A DNA stretch of 64,000 nt from Bolinopsis microptera (lineage: Eukaryota; Ctenophora; Tentaculata; Lobata; Bolinopsidae). The stretch covers positions 3,534,001-3,598,000 of the forward strand of contig NC_087074.1 of assembly GCF_026151205.1 (NCBI RefSeq), in the 5' to 3' direction. Both the position numbers and the translations under genes were made by a program. Position 1 is the first letter of the stretch. Every line of letters starts with the position of its first letter. Shown here piece by piece: positions 54,380 to 64,000 of this stretch. The notes beneath the pieces are model-generated. The model saw nothing but the letters and a program-made list of their open reading frames with translations. It had not been told where the DNA came from and searched no databases.

Positions 54380-55970
54380 ATAAACCTCGAGAGTTTATAG
54401 TTATTATAGACCCTCACAAAATTCCGCCAGATCCACTGGTCAGGGTAAATTACCATAATCTCTTTAAGAATTCATATTAAGATATTACTCTCAGCGTCCT
54501 TCGCACATCTTTGAACAAAGAAATCCAGGAGGGGGCGCTCGTGAGCATAAGAATAAATGTAGGACTACAATTATACCACTGTAATAAACATCTGTGTTTT
54601 AGTGACCTGCTGTTCGCCAGATACAATACATTTGTGGGATGCTCTCTCAAGATTTCCCCTCACGATGCAAATTCTTAGTTAAGACACCTCGGCCTCATTT
54701 ACATTAACCATGACATAGAGTTAGCAAAGGAAAGACATACTCTCGACTCTTAATTAAGGATCAAAATCTCATACGATCCAACACCATATTATATTTGTTA
54801 GTAACACTGTACGTACCTCAAGTTTGCCTCTCTGTTTGTTCTACGTCAAGATAACAAGCAATAAACCAACCAAGAATCTCTACGAGTCCTGGCTGGAATG
54901 ATATTTTTGTTGATCTCACTGCTATTCTCTGGAAGAGTATCTCTGATTGAAGGTAGGTTAGTTTAGTAGGCATATTAGGCCATCACAGCCATCACATCAA
55001 TATAAATAAATTCGTATTTGTCATATATTTAAGTTTTTACAAAAACAACTCCAAATACCAATTATTTTACATTCTTTATCGCAGGAGAATCGCAGGTCAG
55101 GCCAGCTCACGTTTCTCAGAGCAGTACTTTAAAATATGCGGGTCAAGTTGAGGAGGCAGAAGACGCTATCGATGGTGATCTGACAACAAAGTCACATACT
55201 GACTGTGCTTGGGACACTGATATCTGGTATAAGATGACATTTGATGCTATCTACTGCTTCTCTAAGGTAGTTATAGTGCAGTCTCACACAAATGGATTTG
55301 GTAATCGCATGGATGGAACGAACGTTTTTGTTGTCAACACTGAAACAGGAACCAAAAGTCTTTGTGGAGTTCTAAAAGTTGGAAGTGGTACGACGATTGA
55401 AAGTCAGACGTACACAATACCTTGTGATCAGAAGTGTGGAAATGAATTTAAGCTGACCCTCCGACATGACAAAGCTACATTTTACGTACCTGATGCCTGC
55501 ATTCACATGAAAGAAATCATGGCATTTTACACAGGTTTAAACGAGTTTCTTTTTGCAGGATTTTCCTCGTTTCATATCGGATCGGCTGTAAGATAGGAAT
55601 CAAATTATGTGACACAAACATATTTATGTATGAGGTTAAATATTAAATAAAACTTGAATAAACTTTTGTAGGATGCACCAGGAAATATTATCTAGAATCA
55701 CGACCATTTCAGGTCGGTTTTGTGACGGATTTGATGTACAGAATGGTACAGTTTCACCCGGTGGCAGTGTGAGAGAGGGCACAGTCATTACAGTGACCTG
55801 TTCACGGCCAAACCGCTACGTTCTGATTGGTGAAAAGAAAGTCACGTGTCAGTTTGTTGAGGGATGGTCAACAAAACCAGAATGTCGAAAATGTGGTAAG
55901 AACCTTTATAGTTATAATAGGAATTCGGTTTACTATCCCGATAATTCTGGTATTGATCACAGCTGATAAA
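54380..55970. repeat. Segmental duplication, copy 1 (lectin gene plus upstream region)
   Basis: Parallels 62240-63790: shared CAAAGAAATCCAGGAGGGGG, CATACGATCCAACACCATAT, and all three lectin exons with their introns. The region from 54380 to 54897 is non-coding as far as I can see and presumably carries the promoter. Confidence 0.8.
54898..55895 (+). CDS. Secreted F5/8C (fucolectin-like) plus sushi protein, copy 1
   Basis: Exon 1 (54898-54952) encodes the leader MIFLLISLLFSGRVSLIEG. Exon 2 (55085-55534) encodes a discoidin/fucolectin-type domain: SQVRPAHVSQSSTL, AEDAIDGDLTTKSHTDC, WYKMTFDAIYCFSKVVIVQS, RMDGTNVFV, KLTLRHD. Exon 3 (55713-55895) encodes a sushi domain (NGTVSPGGSV ... VTCSRPNRYVLIGEKKVTC ... 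EGWSTKPEC). All junctions are phase 1. The family role is extracellular carbohydrate or surface binding. Exon 3 ends in phase 1 (donor GTAAGA) and I did not find the next exon. The exon 2 donor (GTTTAAAC) is weak: if ignored, the frame runs 20 codons to a TAG at 55594, followed by AATAAA at 55646 and 55657, giving a lectin-only form. Confidence 0.75.
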
Positions 55971-56835
55971 ATATAAAATCATGCGACCTAATAGTTCATC
56001 ACCGTTACATAAACGTCCCCAAGAATTTATGACAGCTGACAAATAGTATAAAGTTCTAAACAGAGCTTAAGGATTGTACGGAAAAGTAGTTAAGGCATTG
56101 CTTTTCGGTACAAGTCCTTTTAATTGATTCATGATTGATTAATGTGTATTTAAATTTAATTCGTTGTAACTCATTTTGCTCGCTTACGTAACCATCTGGG
56201 AACTTTAAATTATATAACTTGCCAGATGATTAATTATAGTCATTAGTATTCTACAGGCACCAAATAGTTAACAAATAACCGTCATTGTGATTATCATCAG
56301 TTAAAAGATACGCTTTCAATACGGCGTAATATGACCATTTTTATCTTGAAAAAGACATCAATACTTTATAAAGAGTTTTGTAATGATAAGTATACAGTAT
56401 CTAAAGATTCTTATTTCGCTATTTTATCTTCACTTCATTTTGATTGTTATTATTTAGATCTTACGCTTAAAATCATGAGTATTGATAATGAGATTGCATT
56501 TATAAGTTTCAAGTAATGGTTATCAATATATTATAGACGTACTATGACCATTTTTATTGTGAAAGAGACATTAATAAAACAAAGTTTAACACCCTTTCTC
56601 CTAAAGATCTTAATATTAAGTATTAACACTGACGAAAAACGGAAAATCCGTCTAAATCGAGGTCCAGATCAGGAAGACCATGCATCTTGTTAAAAACAGA
56701 AACATTCTTTATAAAGGAGCATGTAAACAACGTGTCATTAGACAGTTGTGAATATCGAGGACTTGGACTATCAATTGAGCTGATCAGGGGATCCTTTCCG
56801 AAAAAACTTTTAAGTGGCACTTAAGTGTATGGTCG
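55971..56835. other. AT-rich interval, no further lectin exon found
   Basis: A short imperfect duplication around ATGACCATTTTTAT (56330 and 56543) is visible. No exon with sushi or membrane features was recognised. Confidence 0.45.
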
Positions 56836-57681
56836 ACTTACCTTATCGGACCTTATTTGGACGGACATTACTTGAACGGACATAATTATGAACGGGCATT
56901 AATATGAACGCTAGAAGGCAATCAAAACCATCAAAAATCCGAATTTTTTTCAACTTTTTTTTTACGTTTTTAAAATTTTAGCAAATGATTTTTAAATCCA
57001 TTTTTCATACACTAAGCAAGAAAAGTAGTCTATAATAAGTAAAAATGTTAAAATATGTGTACATGATCGTTATCTAATAGTCTAATATCACATATCATCT
57101 TCATCAAATGGGTTTTAGTGCAGGGAGATATCCCGGTTTGTCTTCTACTTTATCGAGATGGGTGGTATGGTAGAAGGTATCGTAGCTGACATAAGCCACC
57201 GAAGGTCGCCTATACCAAGTGGGGAGCTAGAGATAAAGCTTAAGCTGTACTTTAGGCATTCAAGTATCTCTCTAGTAGAGCAGTTGGGATCGTTCATTGC
57301 CCGGTACGACTACGAGTTGGACAGACAACCAGTTGTAATACAAAATGAGGTAGAAGAAGCCGAAGATCAACTTCAAGATAGTGATCATGCAATAATGTGA
57401 TATTTACAATTCAGATTGTTAAAATTTTATGATACCTTGTTTTTATTGATTCAACAATATAGTTTAGTCTAATGATAGCAATTGAAATTGACTGAAATTA
57501 AAAAGTTGTCATATTCTGGACAAAAAGTTCGAAATGGAAAAATTTTTGAAAAAATTTCAACGGACTTTAACTTGGACGGACATTAATTGAACGGACTTTA
57601 TTTGAACGGACATTAACGTAAACGCTAGGGCCTCCGCAGCGTTCAAGTAATGTCCGTCCAAATAAGGTCCGATAAGGTAAG
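56836..57681. mobile_element. TIR DNA transposon, TTACCTTATCGGACC family
   Basis: The left end CTTACCTTATCGGACC then TTATTTGGACGGACATTACT is matched inverted at 57638-57681 over about 42 bp without visible mismatch. Further TGTCCGTTCAA-type motifs lie inside both ends. Between them is an 80-codon open frame (57158-57400, GGMVEGIVADISHRR ... SLVEQLGSFIARYDYELDRQ) that could be the tail of a transposase, but I cannot assign it. The same end sequence bounds 61028-62003. Confidence 0.75.
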
Positions 57682-60289
57682 TAGAATTCGTAAAAGTGTT
57701 TCTGAAACTCTACTTATGTATTTCCTAAAGTTTACCTATTTTGTTTCAAGTTTGAGACTTAAGTACAAAAGCGCACTTAAGTCGCGTTCAGAAATGCACT
57801 TGAGTAATACTAATAAGTACACGTGTATGGTGCAAAAGCCGCGCTAAAACTCTGACCATTTCTACACTGATCGTGCTACGCGTCTTGTTTGCAATTTGAC
57901 AGTTTGATCCAGTGAACGCGTCATGTTTTGTGATTTCTAACTAGTTGTTAGTTTATCGCAGTGTCGTGATAATTATGCAAGTTCAATTGTGTTGTGTAAG
58001 CAATATTATACTTATAGCCTGTGTAGTGTCCATCTAGTAGAGTAGTCGAAACATTTATTCACTTTAATGTACAAGAGTAGCGACTAGCGAGTACATTCAT
58101 TCATTATAGTGATCGCTCGCTCCTTAATTAACAGTGTAATTAAGTTGCCTGTCAAGCGTCAACTGAATTATAGTTTTGTTGAAATCCTTGCAGTTCTAGC
58201 GAGCATAATTCTTATGTCACTTTTCAAGTGTGAAGGTCCACCTTCACATAGAATATGTCTCTGTCATATTATTATTTTGTTATAAAATCTTAAATTCCCA
58301 TATAAGATATCGTACAGCTGAGTTTTTAACCGGCCGGTAGTGTTATTCAAGGTGCATCACTGTCGAGAGCTGTGATGCCCATATTCAAACACTAAAATGT
58401 TATGAATAAGTCAATTCTCGCCTTTTTTATAGTTACAGGAGCTGGTTATCTCTTTACTCTGCGCACATTTTCAAAACATGTGTTAGTTTCTATTTATACC
58501 TCGCTTTTACGCGCATCGAGGGAGGAAAGAATTTAGACCAAAACCGCTTAGATACATACAACTCCCTTCTAGACAAGGTTGTAGAACGTTTGAGCACTGT
58601 GTGTAAAGACGTTGAAACAGAGCCGCAACTACAGCTCTCTGTACCACCAGCACTTCAAATATCAAAAGGCGCCGTTAGACAGGTGGTGCAAGACTAGACG
58701 TCATAGGGAGAGATTATTCCGGTCGCTAGACAAGGCACTCACTGATGTAAGGGTGGAATACTCAACAGTGACAAGTGCATTTAACAGGTGTACCTGTATA
58801 ACTCGAGAACAAGAAACATGTGAATACAATCAAAAGTCCGGTACTGAATGTTCAAATTTCCCTTCACCCCAATAGTTTTCCCCTATAACAGCAGAGAAGG
58901 CACCAGAGGCATCTCAGTTCCACTTCTAGAAGCACCTACAATAGCATAATAGTCATAGATTATTTCAATCAAGGGACACAAAGGAGTAAAAAGCTTTGCA
59001 ACCTGAGGTAATATGCAATCTGGACATGAACCTTGGTTGGCTTCGCTAGGTCACGTGGCTTGAGGGTACCCGTGAGTGCCCAGGTTATTTAATGCGTGAT
59101 ACTCGCGCGTCTAGGTACAGTAGGTAGGTTATAACTATAAGCCTACAACCTGATGATGAGCTCAGTTTCTCAACAATCACATAAAATTTGATGCTCTCTC
59201 TCCCTCCTTCTTTGTCAGCAATGCCAATTGCCAATACCATTTTTAAAAGTTTAACCTATCCCTGGCCCAGTGGCCATTTCATATCATGTGGTCTCGTATC
59301 TATTTGATGTAGAAACTAATACACCACAACGCTTTCTTTTGCCGAAGTTCCTCAATTCCTTATATAGGTGAGGTACATCAAGAAATTTTGTAATTCTTGC
59401 CATCCTTTGTTAAAGCAATACCACTCTGTGTAACTCAACTCAGTTCCTTATATTTCCTAACAGCACTGTGTGTTCCTTTGTTCAGGCGGGTTTAATCGGT
59501 CTTCATAACTGCACTCAGACAAATTTAGCCTCCTCCTCAATAAATCGGGGGGGGGGGGGGGGGGGGGGTGATGACTGGAGGATCCCTGGAAGAGGCGATC
59601 AAGATTCTCGACGCCGGTTCTGATCACTTAATGGGCCGAATGTAGTGAATAGAATGACGCGGTTCTATAGGAAACGATTAAAACTCACATAGAATCTCTT
59701 GTGTGCTCCATTGGTCGGTTATAAGCCTAAAACCATGAGATGAGCTTAGTTTCTCAACGGTTACATAAAATTTGCTGCTCTCTCTCCCTCCCTCCTTCTC
59801 TGTCAGCAATGCCATGTCATGCTGTGGTCTAATGTCTATTTACTCTTTTACTGTAGAAACTAAAACACCAATGGCCGAATTTCCTCAATTCGTTTTTCGA
59901 AAAACCAATTAACTGAGGCACAAATAAGCGTGCCTGCAACCTCAAAACGATTTTGGAACATCGTTTCATCATTTCGAAAATAGTTGTTTCTTAATTTTTT
60001 ACGTAAGTACCATTTTTGACTTAAGTACCGTTTCAGGAAAGGGCCCCCAGGACAAGAAATTCAGTAAACTCGAAAGTTGAGTTTAAAAATAAAATGTTTT
60101 GGTTATATCGGTGCTGATCAGCAGTTTTGTGATTTATCATAAAGTACATGTATAACGTTTTGTAAGAACCAAAAGTGATTTTAATTATCAATAAAATGAT
60201 TATAAGCGATGACTTTTTATTAAGGTTTTAGCTTTTTGGATAATTTGTTCGTTTCATTTGGTATAAAACTGGTATGGTTGATTTTTCAA
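57682..60289. other. Repeat-rich interval with small unassigned open frames
   Basis: At 58506-58880 two overlapping frames (TRIEGGKNLDQNRLDTYNSL and, one frame over, RHRERLFRSLDKALTDVRVE) are open but match nothing I know; they could be an old frameshifted element. A block with GAGCTCAGTTTCTCAAC, GATGCTCTCTCTCCCTCC and GTCAGCAATGCCA occurs twice in direct orientation (about 59157-59330 and 59735-59875). A G-run of about 21 lies at about 59548-59568. Confidence 0.5.
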
Positions 60290-60520
60290 AATAATCCAAC
60301 GTCTCTGATATTTGAAAACAGTGTGGCACGAGAATCTGATTGCATGACTGATTGGATCCTATGGTAACCCAAATATTTGTCCCATGATCTGGTTGGATCA
60401 CGAACTTACCTGGCGGTGAATCTCATGTCTGTAACCGACCAATCTCTCATTCGTGTCACGTGATGCGGTCATTAAGTGATCACATGATTTCTTGTTACAA
60501 TAAAACAATCCTTGATTGAG
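60290..60520 (-). repeat. Third, promoter-side-only copy of the mini-gene repeat
   Basis: Matches about 54000-54245 (TGATTGGATCCTATGGT, TGGCGGTGAATCTCA, CACGTGATGCGGTCATTAAG). It lacks the UBA-like open frame. Confidence 0.6.
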
Positions 60521-60703
60521 CGATCGGAATTATGCCTCTCGCGATCACATAGCAATGCAAGAGTGCGAGATTAATGACTATTATACATTCAATATAATAT
60601 CTTACACAAGTTTCCCGGTACGTTCATACTAACTTGAGCTAGTTTTTTTAACTTTTAAAATCTCAACTTCAATTTATATTTTCACTTCGGACATTCCAAA
60701 AGA

Positions 60704-61025
60704 CATATTGTTACACAAGTGTAACCAGCCAATTACAGGATTTTAACAGGAAGCCGAAGGATTCAATTATACATTAGGCCAGTGACGGTTAAGGTAGTGT
60801 GTTTTTCCATTCTTTCTTCGCCCGAGACTTTGCTGCAATGGCAGCTCTTCATTTAACCCTCACACCCGATTTCTCGAGTATTCGGCTGCATAGACCACTC
60901 AGGATCCTTTAATCCTTAGCTGAGTGTCGACGACGCTCAACCCACGGCTATTGACAAAGTCGGGAATCAAACCTGGTACCTCGAGAAATGCAAGGCCGAT
61001 TTACCAACTGAGCCACTAAGCCGTG
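60704..61025 (-). mobile_element. tRNA-derived SINE, copy 2
   Basis: On the minus strand the head reads TTAGTGGCTCAGTTGGTAAA with B box GGTTTGATTCCC, followed by the body shared with 28775-29090 (AGCTAAGGAT, GGTCTATGCAGCC, CGGGTGTGAGGGTTAAATGA, TTGGCTGGTTACACTTGTGT). The tRNA-like head differs from that of copy 1 more than the body does. Confidence 0.75.
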
Positions 61026-61027
61026 AC

Positions 61028-62003
61028 TTACACCTTATCGGACTTTATTTGAACGGACATTAATTTGACACTGGAGGCCGTAGCGTTCATTTTCAAGTCC
61101 GTTCAAATAAAGTTTGACAAGGTACAGGGTGGGCCAAAAGTCAGTGTGCAAACGTTGGCCTTAATAGCTCAGTCACTGAGTGCCCAATTGAAATACTTCC
61201 TTCTGGTATGACTTAGTACCACCACTGGTTCGAGGAATTTGTCAAATCGAAAAATATTCGCGTTCATTTTTTTCAAATGGAGGTTCATTTTCACATTTAT
61301 TTGATAGTTTGGATAGTCGGATCAACAAGCTAAAGTTATGGAATTGTGTATGCATTCGTAATTACGTTTGTCCTGAAAGAATTAGAAACTGTAGCTTTCG
61401 ATGACCGAGATATGAGAATAACTAGTGTTTATTAATTAGTGTGATCAGTGATTGGTTTACTATCACGTGATAAGGTGACCCCGTTAACTACCCCGTTAAA
61501 CATTATGGAATTGTTAAGGGTTCCCAATTAAGGTGTGTGTCACGGTTGTCACATAATCACCCAGTCAATTTTGTAACGAGATACACAAAATGCTTGATAA
61601 CTTTCGTCATTTCTATTCCGTTTTGCTTCATGTTTCAGATAATATGCAACATTTGGATAATCTGCCGTCTTTGCAAAAATTAGGCGTTCAGCTGTTCAGA
61701 GGAAAACATTTTGGGTGTTTTAATATTGAATTGGGCATGGTCTAAAAATATTAGAATTTCAAAATTTTGACGACGGAATCCTCGAACCAGAAGTACAGTT
61801 TTAGCCTTCTGCAAAGCAACTGCTCTCAAATAATAAAAACACGGCGGAGGTATAAGACCCAACGTTTGCACACTTGACTTTTGGCCCACCCCTGTATTTA
61901 AATTAAATACATTAAATTAATGCCTTGGAGCGTTTATTTTAATGTCCGTTCAAAATTATGTCCGTTCACGCAATGTCCGTTCGATTGACGTTCGATAAGG
62001 TAT
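61028..62003. mobile_element. Second TTACCTTATCGGAC-family TIR element, split by a mariner-like insertion
   Basis: Left end ACCTTATCGGACTTTATTTG and right end reading CGATAAGGT, with TGTCCGTTCA motifs at both sides, as in 56836-57681. The interior from 61122 to 61896 is a nested element. Confidence 0.65.
61122..61896. mobile_element. Mariner-like non-autonomous element nested in the TIR element
   Basis: Ends TACAGGGTGGGCCAAAAGT and, inverted, ACTTTTGGCCCACCCCTGTA, with the inner continuation GTGCAAACGTTGG on both sides. TA flanks and the CAGGGTGGGCCAAAA terminus are typical of mariner/Tc1 elements. No transposase frame is visible in the 770 bp. Confidence 0.75.
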
Positions 62004-62774
62004 GTCCAATTTATGGATAAGACTATAGATCTGGACGAGTCATTATGGGGCCTACCAAATAATTTCCACCGGTATTTTGACGAGCTGAACATCCTTCACC
62101 GTTTGAAAATCCTCGATTTGCTTGAATCTCAAAAATGGTGAGCTGGAGGTCAGATTCACAAGTTTTAATCCGACAATTCAGTTGCAGTGCTATTTCCTTT
62201 CATACCACTACACCAAAGGATTTCGGCAATACCTATGTACATTTTATAGACCTTCACAAACCTTCCACCGCAGATCCATTTCTGTTCAGGAGTAAATTAC
62301 CATAATCTCTTTGTTACTCTCAACGTGTCTTATACAAAGAAATCCAGGAGGGGGCGCTCGTGAGCATGATACCATTTTGTATTACAATAATGCAGCTGAG
62401 AAAAGCCAGCCCCTAAAATTGTGAGATCTTAATGTAAATTCTATTGTAATATATCGAGCATTCACAATACGCGGAATGCACCGATGAAACAGCAGTTTCC
62501 AACGCCAGTAATGTCATAGCTCTCCCAGATTTTTCCCTTACAAATTTTTCCCTGCAAATTCTCCACCTAAAAGACAAATCATTAGCCATAACATAGAGTT
62601 AGCAAAGGGAGGACTTAATCTCAACTCTTTAAGATTAAAATCACATACGATCCAACACCATATTATATATTTTGTTAGTAGCACTGTGCACACCTCAAGT
62701 TTGCATCGCTGTTTGTTCCAAGTTAAGATAACAAGCAATATACCAACCAAGGACCTCTACGAGTCCTGGCTAGA
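62004..62774. other. Upstream region of the second lectin copy
   Basis: From about 62240 it parallels 54380-54897. It contains no gene that I can support. Confidence 0.5.
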
Positions 62775-63790
62775 ATGATATTTTTGTTGATCTCACTGCT
62801 ATTCTTTGGAAGAATACCTCTGATTGAAGGTAAGTTAGTTTAGTAGGCATATTAGGCCATCAAGGCAATCACATCAAAATAAATAAATTCATTTGTCGTA
62901 TATTTAAGTTTTTACAAAAACAACTCCAACTACCAAATATTTTACATTATTTATCGCAGGAGAATCGCAGGTCAGGCCAGCTCACGTTTCTCAGAGCAGT
63001 ACTTATACTTTAAATAAGGCAGAAAACGCTATTGATGGTTATCTGACAACAGTATCACATACTGTATGTGCTTTGGACACTGATATCTGGTATAAAATGA
63101 CATTTGCTGCTATCTACTGCTTCTCTAAGGTAGTTATAGTGCAGTCTCACACAAATGGAAATAGGTATCGCATGGATGGAACCAACGTTTTTGTTGTCAA
63201 CACTGAAACAGGAACCAAAAGTCTTTGTGGAGTTCTCAAAGTTGGAAGTGGTACGACGATTGAAAGTCAGACGTACACAATACCTTGTGATCAGAAGTGT
63301 GGAAATGAAGTTAAGCTGACCCTCCGACATGACAATATATTGTATATATATGTATTTGATGCCTGCATTCACATGAAAGAAATCACGGCATTTTACACAG
63401 GTTTAAACGAGTTTCTTTTTGCAGGATTTTCCTCGTTTTATATCGGATCAGCTGTAAGATAGGAATCAAATTATGTGACACAAACATATTTATGTATGAG
63501 GTTAAATATTAAATAAAACTTGAATAAACTTTTGTAGGATGCACCAGGAAATATTATCTAGAATCACGACCATTTCAGTTTGGTTTTGTGACGGATTTGA
63601 TGTACAGAATGGAACAGTTTCACCCGGTGGCAGTGTGAGAGAGGACACAGTCGTTACAGTGACCTGTTCACGGCCAAACCGCTACGTTCTGATTGGTGAA
63701 AAGAAAGTCACGTGTCAGTTTGTTGAGGGATGGTCAACAAAACCAGAATGTCGAAAATGCGGTAAGAACCTTTTTTGTCACTCTATAAGT
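62240..63790. repeat. Segmental duplication, copy 2 (lectin gene plus upstream region)
   Basis: Counterpart of 54380-55970 in direct orientation about 7.9 kb away. The material between the copies is almost all transposon and repeat sequence. Confidence 0.8.
62775..63761 (+). CDS. Secreted F5/8C (fucolectin-like) plus sushi protein, copy 2
   Basis: Exon 1 (62775-62829) encodes the leader MIFLLISLLFFGRIPLIEG. Exon 2 (62960-63400) encodes the F5/8C domain, three codons shorter than copy 1 near ALDTDIWYKM and with NGNRYRMDGTNVFV and NILYIYVFDACIH. Exon 3 (63579-63761) encodes the sushi domain (SPGGSVREDTVVTVTC). The intron between exons 2 and 3, including its in-frame stop and two AATAAA signals, is almost identical to copy 1. 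One cysteine of copy 1 (HTDCAWDT) is replaced here by HTVCALDT, so cysteine number is kept. As in copy 1, exon 3 ends in phase 1; the next exon is either beyond the window or not recognised. Confidence 0.75.
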
Positions 63791-64000
63791 CTATAGCTAG
63801 TTCAATATAGAGTCGAAATTACTTATAGGTATTTATTGATCGATTAAGTATATCATTATCAGTATTGAAACTTAGCCCTCAGTTATTAATTATAAGAATT
63901 TTATTAAAAAATGCGTGATAGTCGAAAACAACGTTGTATTGCATGTTTTAAATATTATGTGGTCTGAAGAACGCAGTTTAGGGTTTGTGCAGGAAAGCAG

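Noticed and set aside
57158-57400. Host gene with 80 codons
   Set aside because: It lies wholly inside a TIR element with well-matched ends, so it is more likely a transposon remnant.

Overview
The window is nuclear DNA from an invertebrate animal. It has short spliceosomal GT-AG introns, a 5S rRNA gene, tRNA-Thr copies, non-LTR retrotransposon remnants, tRNA-derived SINEs, many terminal-inverted-repeat (TIR) elements, and animal gene families (SLC27 fatty-acid transporter, PAQR/MMD, Ig superfamily, sushi/CCP, fucolectin-type F5/8C). An early-branching marine animal such as a cnidarian would fit, but the sequence does not prove the phylum. All exon models here were built by eye from splice signals, reading phase and protein similarity.

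Layout. 1-5 kb: repeats, namely a roughly 1.9 kb minisatellite of 33-bp units and a 5S rRNA gene between imperfect inverted ends, followed by palindromes. 4.9-8.1 kb: a fucolectin-type lectin gene on the minus strand and a decayed copy of it interrupted by a GGGAACT-type minisatellite. 9-15 kb: remnants of a PAQR/MMD gene, an orphan secreted-protein gene, and a duplicated block; one copy of that block has taken an insertion with Harbinger-like ends that carries a LINE fragment. 16-24.5 kb: an 11-exon coiled-coil gene whose intron 8 holds a tRNA-Thr copy, a 2.8 kb inverted repeat and a small gene resembling the UBA-like N-terminus of ZC3H12/N4BP1 proteins. 24.7-28.2 kb: repeats. 28.4-36.1 kb: a complete 11-exon SLC27-family gene (636 codons) in which the end of exon 2 and its donor splice site are tandemly repeated about 24 times. 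37.5-38.3 kb: a foldback element.

39.9-52.3 kb: the centrepiece, a very large type I membrane protein gene. Exon 1 encodes a signal peptide. Fifteen single-domain Ig exons follow, forming five tandem A-B-C triplets, all with phase 1-1 introns. A 5.75 kb last exon encodes about 15 more Ig domains, three sushi modules, a GCC2/GCC3-like cysteine module, a furin-type site, one transmembrane helix and a short tail. That last exon carries four apparent one-base frameshifts.

54-64 kb: two tandem copies of a secreted F5/8C (fucolectin-like) plus sushi gene, separated by TIR transposons, a nested mariner-like element, a SINE and a reverse copy of the ZC3H12-like mini-gene. The clustering of a cassette-built Ig/sushi receptor with duplicated soluble lectins suggests a recognition or immune locus; that role is inference.
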